64,000 nucleotides of DNA, from assembly GCA_035041965.1 (NCBI GenBank), contig JAPYMA010000605.1, forward strand, positions 1 to 64,000, given 5' to 3'. The position numbers were made by a program, and so were the translations under genes. Under the pieces are notes generated by a model. It worked only from the letters and a program-made list of their open reading frames with translations. It made no database searches and was not told the DNA's origin. Below are positions 63,427-64,000 of the stretch, one piece after another. The first letter of the stretch is position 1, and the number at the start of each line of letters is the position of its first letter. This DNA is from Anisakis pegreffii. Its lineage: Eukaryota > Nematoda > Chromadorea > Rhabditida > Anisakidae.

Positions 63427-64000
63427 CAATGGTTCTCACGTTAAGGTGCTCCATTACCGCGTTTGATGATCTGCTAGGCCACCATTACTCCCATCCCACC
63501 CCAGCCCCCTGACAAAAAAACTTACTATTCCTACGTATAACGTCAGGAACAAACGGAAATGCATGAAAGGCTGTTGTCTACGAAACGCTCACTTCAAACT
63601 GAATTAGACGGATTCTCTTTTTTTCAGACGTGTTGTATTCACTCTCATAGCTATTAGATGCGAATATCGTTCTCTTGATGGGTTTTTCTCATTCAATTCG
63701 TCTCATTTCACTTCACAGTTAGAATCAATTTCTTATTCTGCAGCATATACTATTTACTGGAAACGTTGACGGGTGTTGACAGCCGAAATCAACAATACAA
63801 CAATCGAATATTATTGCTCAGCAACGTTCGAAAGTCAAATGATCAACTATAGAGTGTATTTGATAGAATGAGAATTTTACTTCAATTGTTGAGTGAAATG
63901 AACGAGGAATTAGCAAAAGAGAACACTTTTAGTGTAAAAGCTATGAGAGCGATTGTAACAGCAACGAAAAGAATAAAAACCCTGTTAGGCCCAGACGAGC
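63427..64000 (+). mobile_element. second copy of the 780-base hAT-like element (cut by window end)
   Basis: Starts CAATGGTTCTCACG and follows the 51907 copy through its internal segments to the window edge, where both read CCCTGTTAGGCCC. Relative to the first copy it lacks a short stretch near 63980. It sits in the presumed upstream intron of B9D2. No coding frame of note. Confidence 0.8.

Noticed and set aside
1..64000. tRNA, rRNA, CRISPR, telomeric repeats, transposase or reverse transcriptase genes
   Set aside because: I looked for these signatures and saw none I could support.

Overview
The window reads as nuclear DNA of a nematode. Genes are split into short exons (about 45-290 bases). 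Introns usually end in TTTCAG, TTGCAG or TTTTAG, and several start codons sit 0-20 bases after such an acceptor, as expected for spliced-leader trans-splicing. The background is AT-rich, with no ribosome binding sites or operon-like prokaryotic packing. Exon structures below were rebuilt by hand from reading frames, splice sites and phase. Where a chain of exons keeps phase from start to stop and matches a known family I am confident; elsewhere I say so.

Layout. 1-1500: a 176-base tandem repeat, each unit carrying an ATG exon on the minus strand, then a short perfect-looking hairpin. 2730-6569: two complete thymidine kinase (TK1-type) genes in tandem on the plus strand. 7186-7373: a short hAT-like MITE. 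8591-14218: a minus-strand gene with a very Gln/Ala-rich last exon. 14.2-22.5 kb: mostly non-coding, with one candidate small secreted protein. 22582-23521: a complete secreted saposin-domain protein (minus). 24-26.3 kb: candidate exons, one probably of a membrane protein. 27372-36624: a 14-exon nuclear receptor of the TR2/TR4 (NR2C) type, minus strand, lacking only its 5' end. 36.6-52 kb: sparse, with isolated candidate exons on both strands. 51907-52686: a 780-base non-autonomous hAT-like element. 53105-54634: a secreted Cys-rich protein with Tyr-Gln-Pro-Glu-Pro repeats. 57384-59952: a complete ERp44 orthologue (minus). 62789-63317: the 3' part of B9D2, a ciliary transition-zone protein, followed by another copy of the hAT-like element running off the window.

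The well-recognised genes belong to unrelated processes: nucleotide salvage, lipid or membrane-active secretion, transcription, secretory-pathway quality control and cilia. They do not form a joint system. The most unusual items are the ancient TK tandem pair with a one-codon shift in intron position, the triplicated start-exon repeat, two short near-perfect hairpins, and the repeat-bearing secreted protein at 53-54.6 kb. I found no evidence of a novel multi-gene system.
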